Assembly: GCA_958510875.1 (NCBI GenBank) | Contig: OY294067.1 | Location: 58,726,039 to 58,790,038 of the forward strand | Source: Endomychus coccineus | Taxonomy: Eukaryota; Arthropoda; Insecta; Coleoptera; Endomychidae | Direction of reading: 5' to 3' | Length of the DNA stretch: 64,000 nt | DNA letters: not shown here | Text below: more notes on this DNA, generated by a model | Database searches by the model: none | What the model was told of the DNA's origin: nothing | Seen by the model: the letters and a program-made list of their open reading frames with translations, nothing else | How positions within the stretch are numbered: position 1 is the stretch's first letter

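Noticed and set aside
1..64000. tRNA, rRNA and viral genes
   Set aside because: None could be recognised on either strand by eye.

Overview
The window is AT-rich genomic DNA from an insect; the order cannot be fixed from sequence alone. One host gene runs through most of it on the + strand: an ortholog of rolling pebbles (rols, the TANC family of scaffold proteins). It is built from small phase-matched exons separated by very large introns packed with transposable elements. I can join nine coding exons by splice sites and reading phase: 7731-7861 (start codon at 7738), 37124-37168, 48611-48790 (RING finger), 52285-52391, 53461-53680, 56103-56228, 59287-59616, 62833-63066 and 63123 to past the window end (P-loop NTPase with GDQGTGKT). 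Ankyrin and TPR exons would lie beyond the window.

Region by region. 1-7 kb: a dead mariner, two hammerhead-ribozyme-like motifs in opposite orientation (3049-3090 and 3886-3937), and a short transposon deletion derivative. 8.9-25.4 kb: two copies of a DD41D-type transposon, two LINE reverse-transcriptase relics, a Penelope-like fragment with a hammerhead motif, a long inverted-repeat structure at 19.1-20.2 kb, and an unrecognised coding relic at 22.4 kb. 25.5-36.3 kb: a broken gene of a recurrent protein family I recognise but cannot name, a nearly intact Tc1-type element, a transposon with very long inverted repeats, and nested Penelope pseudo-LTRs. 38.7-40.6 kb: Penelope and hAT relics. 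40.86-48.46 kb: a highly uniform tandem array with a 1,393-bp period, each unit carrying a pogo-like MITE. 49-62 kb: a LINE relic, two P-element-like elements with 8-bp target duplications (one keeping a THAP zinc finger), Penelope elements with hammerhead motifs, hAT and MITE relics, and a complete but dead piggyBac element.

The most interesting signals are: (1) hammerhead ribozyme motifs in three unrelated-looking sequence contexts, whose stems differ in sequence but keep the same fold; (2) P-like elements with target duplications, one with an empty-site copy of its target elsewhere in the window; (3) several insertions nested in one another, with the undisturbed target sequence present elsewhere in the window; (4) the tandem array directly upstream of the RING exon; (5) a repeat family flanking the unnamed recurrent protein gene and also present without it.

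Almost all other open frames are transposon relics or chance frames. No tRNA, rRNA or CRISPR was seen. Everything was read by eye, without alignment or database search, so element boundaries given as approximate should be taken as such.
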